NCBI GenBank assembly: GCA_004554255.1 | Contig: SFNC01000112.1 | Coordinates: forward strand, 1-6,055 | Direction: 5' to 3' | DNA length: 6,055 nt | From: Bacteroidales bacterium | Lineage (GTDB): Bacteria; Bacteroidota; Bacteroidia; Bacteroidales; Muribaculaceae | Part shown: positions 5,711 to 6,055 of the stretch, one piece after another | Layout: each line of letters starts with the position of its first letter | Numbering within the stretch: the stretch's first letter is position 1 | Program-made: the position numbers and the translations under genes | Notes under the pieces: generated by a model | What the model was told of the DNA's origin: nothing | What the model saw: only the letters and a program-made list of their open reading frames with translations | The model's database searches: none

Positions 5711-6055
5711 TAGCGTACTACATATTTGCGGCCGCCGAAGATATACAGACCGGCAGGCAGCTGATTCAGCTCGGCAGCGTCAGCAACAGTGGCCACGCGG
5801 ATACCCTGAGCGTTGTAAACGGCTGCAGGACCTACATTTTTCTCAGCAACAGCGACATTCCCGATACCGGCATCTTTGGTCACATCGATATATTCGCCAT
5901 AAACAGTACGCATAAAAGGCATTGACTCACCATCCTGCACCATTGACTCAATGACCTCTGTGGGATCGCCTTTCTCATCATAAGTATAATCGTATGTCGG
6001 GCCATATTCCGTTTCATAAGGTTCCTCCCCGAAATCCTGCTCCTTGGTAATTTCA
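5710..6055 (-). CDS. C-terminal end of a secreted/surface protein (partial)
   Basis: The frame stays open from the stop (TAA, 5712-5710) to the window edge, giving at least 114 residues; the 5' part is missing. An internal ATG at 5943 is not a likely start because coding continues upstream. The visible upstream part is acidic and tyrosine-rich (TYDYTYDEKGDPTEVIE), recalling YD-type or beta-strand repeats of Bacteroidetes surface proteins. The last 36 or so residues (AVYNAQGIRV, then LPAGLYIFGGRKYVVR) have the form of the short C-terminal domain found on many secreted Bacteroidales proteins: strand with a Y-N-x-Q-G turn, LPAGxY turn, basic end. This resembles type IX secretion sorting domains. 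Whether it is truly a T9SS signal here, and what the protein does, cannot be told from this fragment. Confidence 0.72.
   Translation of the reverse strand, partial: EITKEQDFGEEPYETEYGPTYDYTYDEKGDPTEVIESMVQDGESMPFMRTVYGEYIDVTKDAGIGNVAVAEKNVGPAAVYNAQGIRVATVADAAELNQLPAGLYIFGGRKYVVR

Noticed and set aside
5641..5925. 94-codon + strand frame over the right-edge gene and the 10-bp array
   Set aside because: The opposite strand stays open to the window edge and ends in a recognisable Bacteroidales C-terminal tail, so the + frame is the shadow.
5710..5943. Complete 77-residue gene starting at the ATG at 5943
   Set aside because: The frame continues upstream without a stop to 6055 with protein-like sequence, so it is the end of a longer gene.

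Overview
The window looks like chromosomal DNA from a gut-type Bacteroidales bacterium, plausibly Muribaculaceae or a relative (family placement is inference). The supporting signs are two promoters that match the Bacteroidetes consensus (TTTG, 19 bp, TAnnTTTG), starts without clear Shine-Dalgarno sequences, an IS4-family transposase of the type common in Bacteroides, and a truncated surface-protein tail of the kind typical of the phylum (VYNAQGIRV...LPAGLYIFGGRKYVVR).

Left part (1-1553): an apparently intact IS4-family insertion sequence (about 96-1396) carries one DDE transposase on the + strand. It has 13-bp perfect terminal inverted repeats, its own Bacteroidetes-type promoter, and a 7-bp-stem hairpin just before the transposase ATG. 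Small palindromic repeats lie on both sides. One REP-like palindrome is at 15-34. A composite of two oppositely oriented REP-like palindromes, each with a GTAG foot, lies at about 1402-1523. The first palindrome of that pair also looks like a good + strand terminator for the transposase.

Middle and right part (1554-5540, all on the - strand): three closely spaced genes read leftwards. They are tsaC/ywlC (threonylcarbamoyl-AMP synthase, for the t6A tRNA modification), a GTG-started polyprenyl-phosphate sugar-1-phosphate transferase (first membrane step of a surface polysaccharide or glycan), and a CLC-type chloride channel/transporter with two C-terminal CBS domains. Spacings are 37 and 44 bp, so they can be read as one transcription unit from the promoter at 5584-5614. 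Their functions are unrelated (tRNA modification, glycan initiation, ion transport), so this looks like a housekeeping operon rather than a dedicated pathway.

Right edge (5541-6055): the regulatory region of the operon contains the promoter and two dyads that straddle its key elements. Upstream of it is a striking 10-bp-periodic degenerate repeat with T-tracts in helical phase (5649-5711). Beyond that is the 3' end of a further - strand gene that runs off the window.

No clearly undescribed large system is visible. The most noteworthy items are the GTAG-footed REP pair beside the IS, the IS leader hairpin, the phased 10-bp repeat upstream of tsaC, and the loss of the canonical proton glutamate in the CLC protein.
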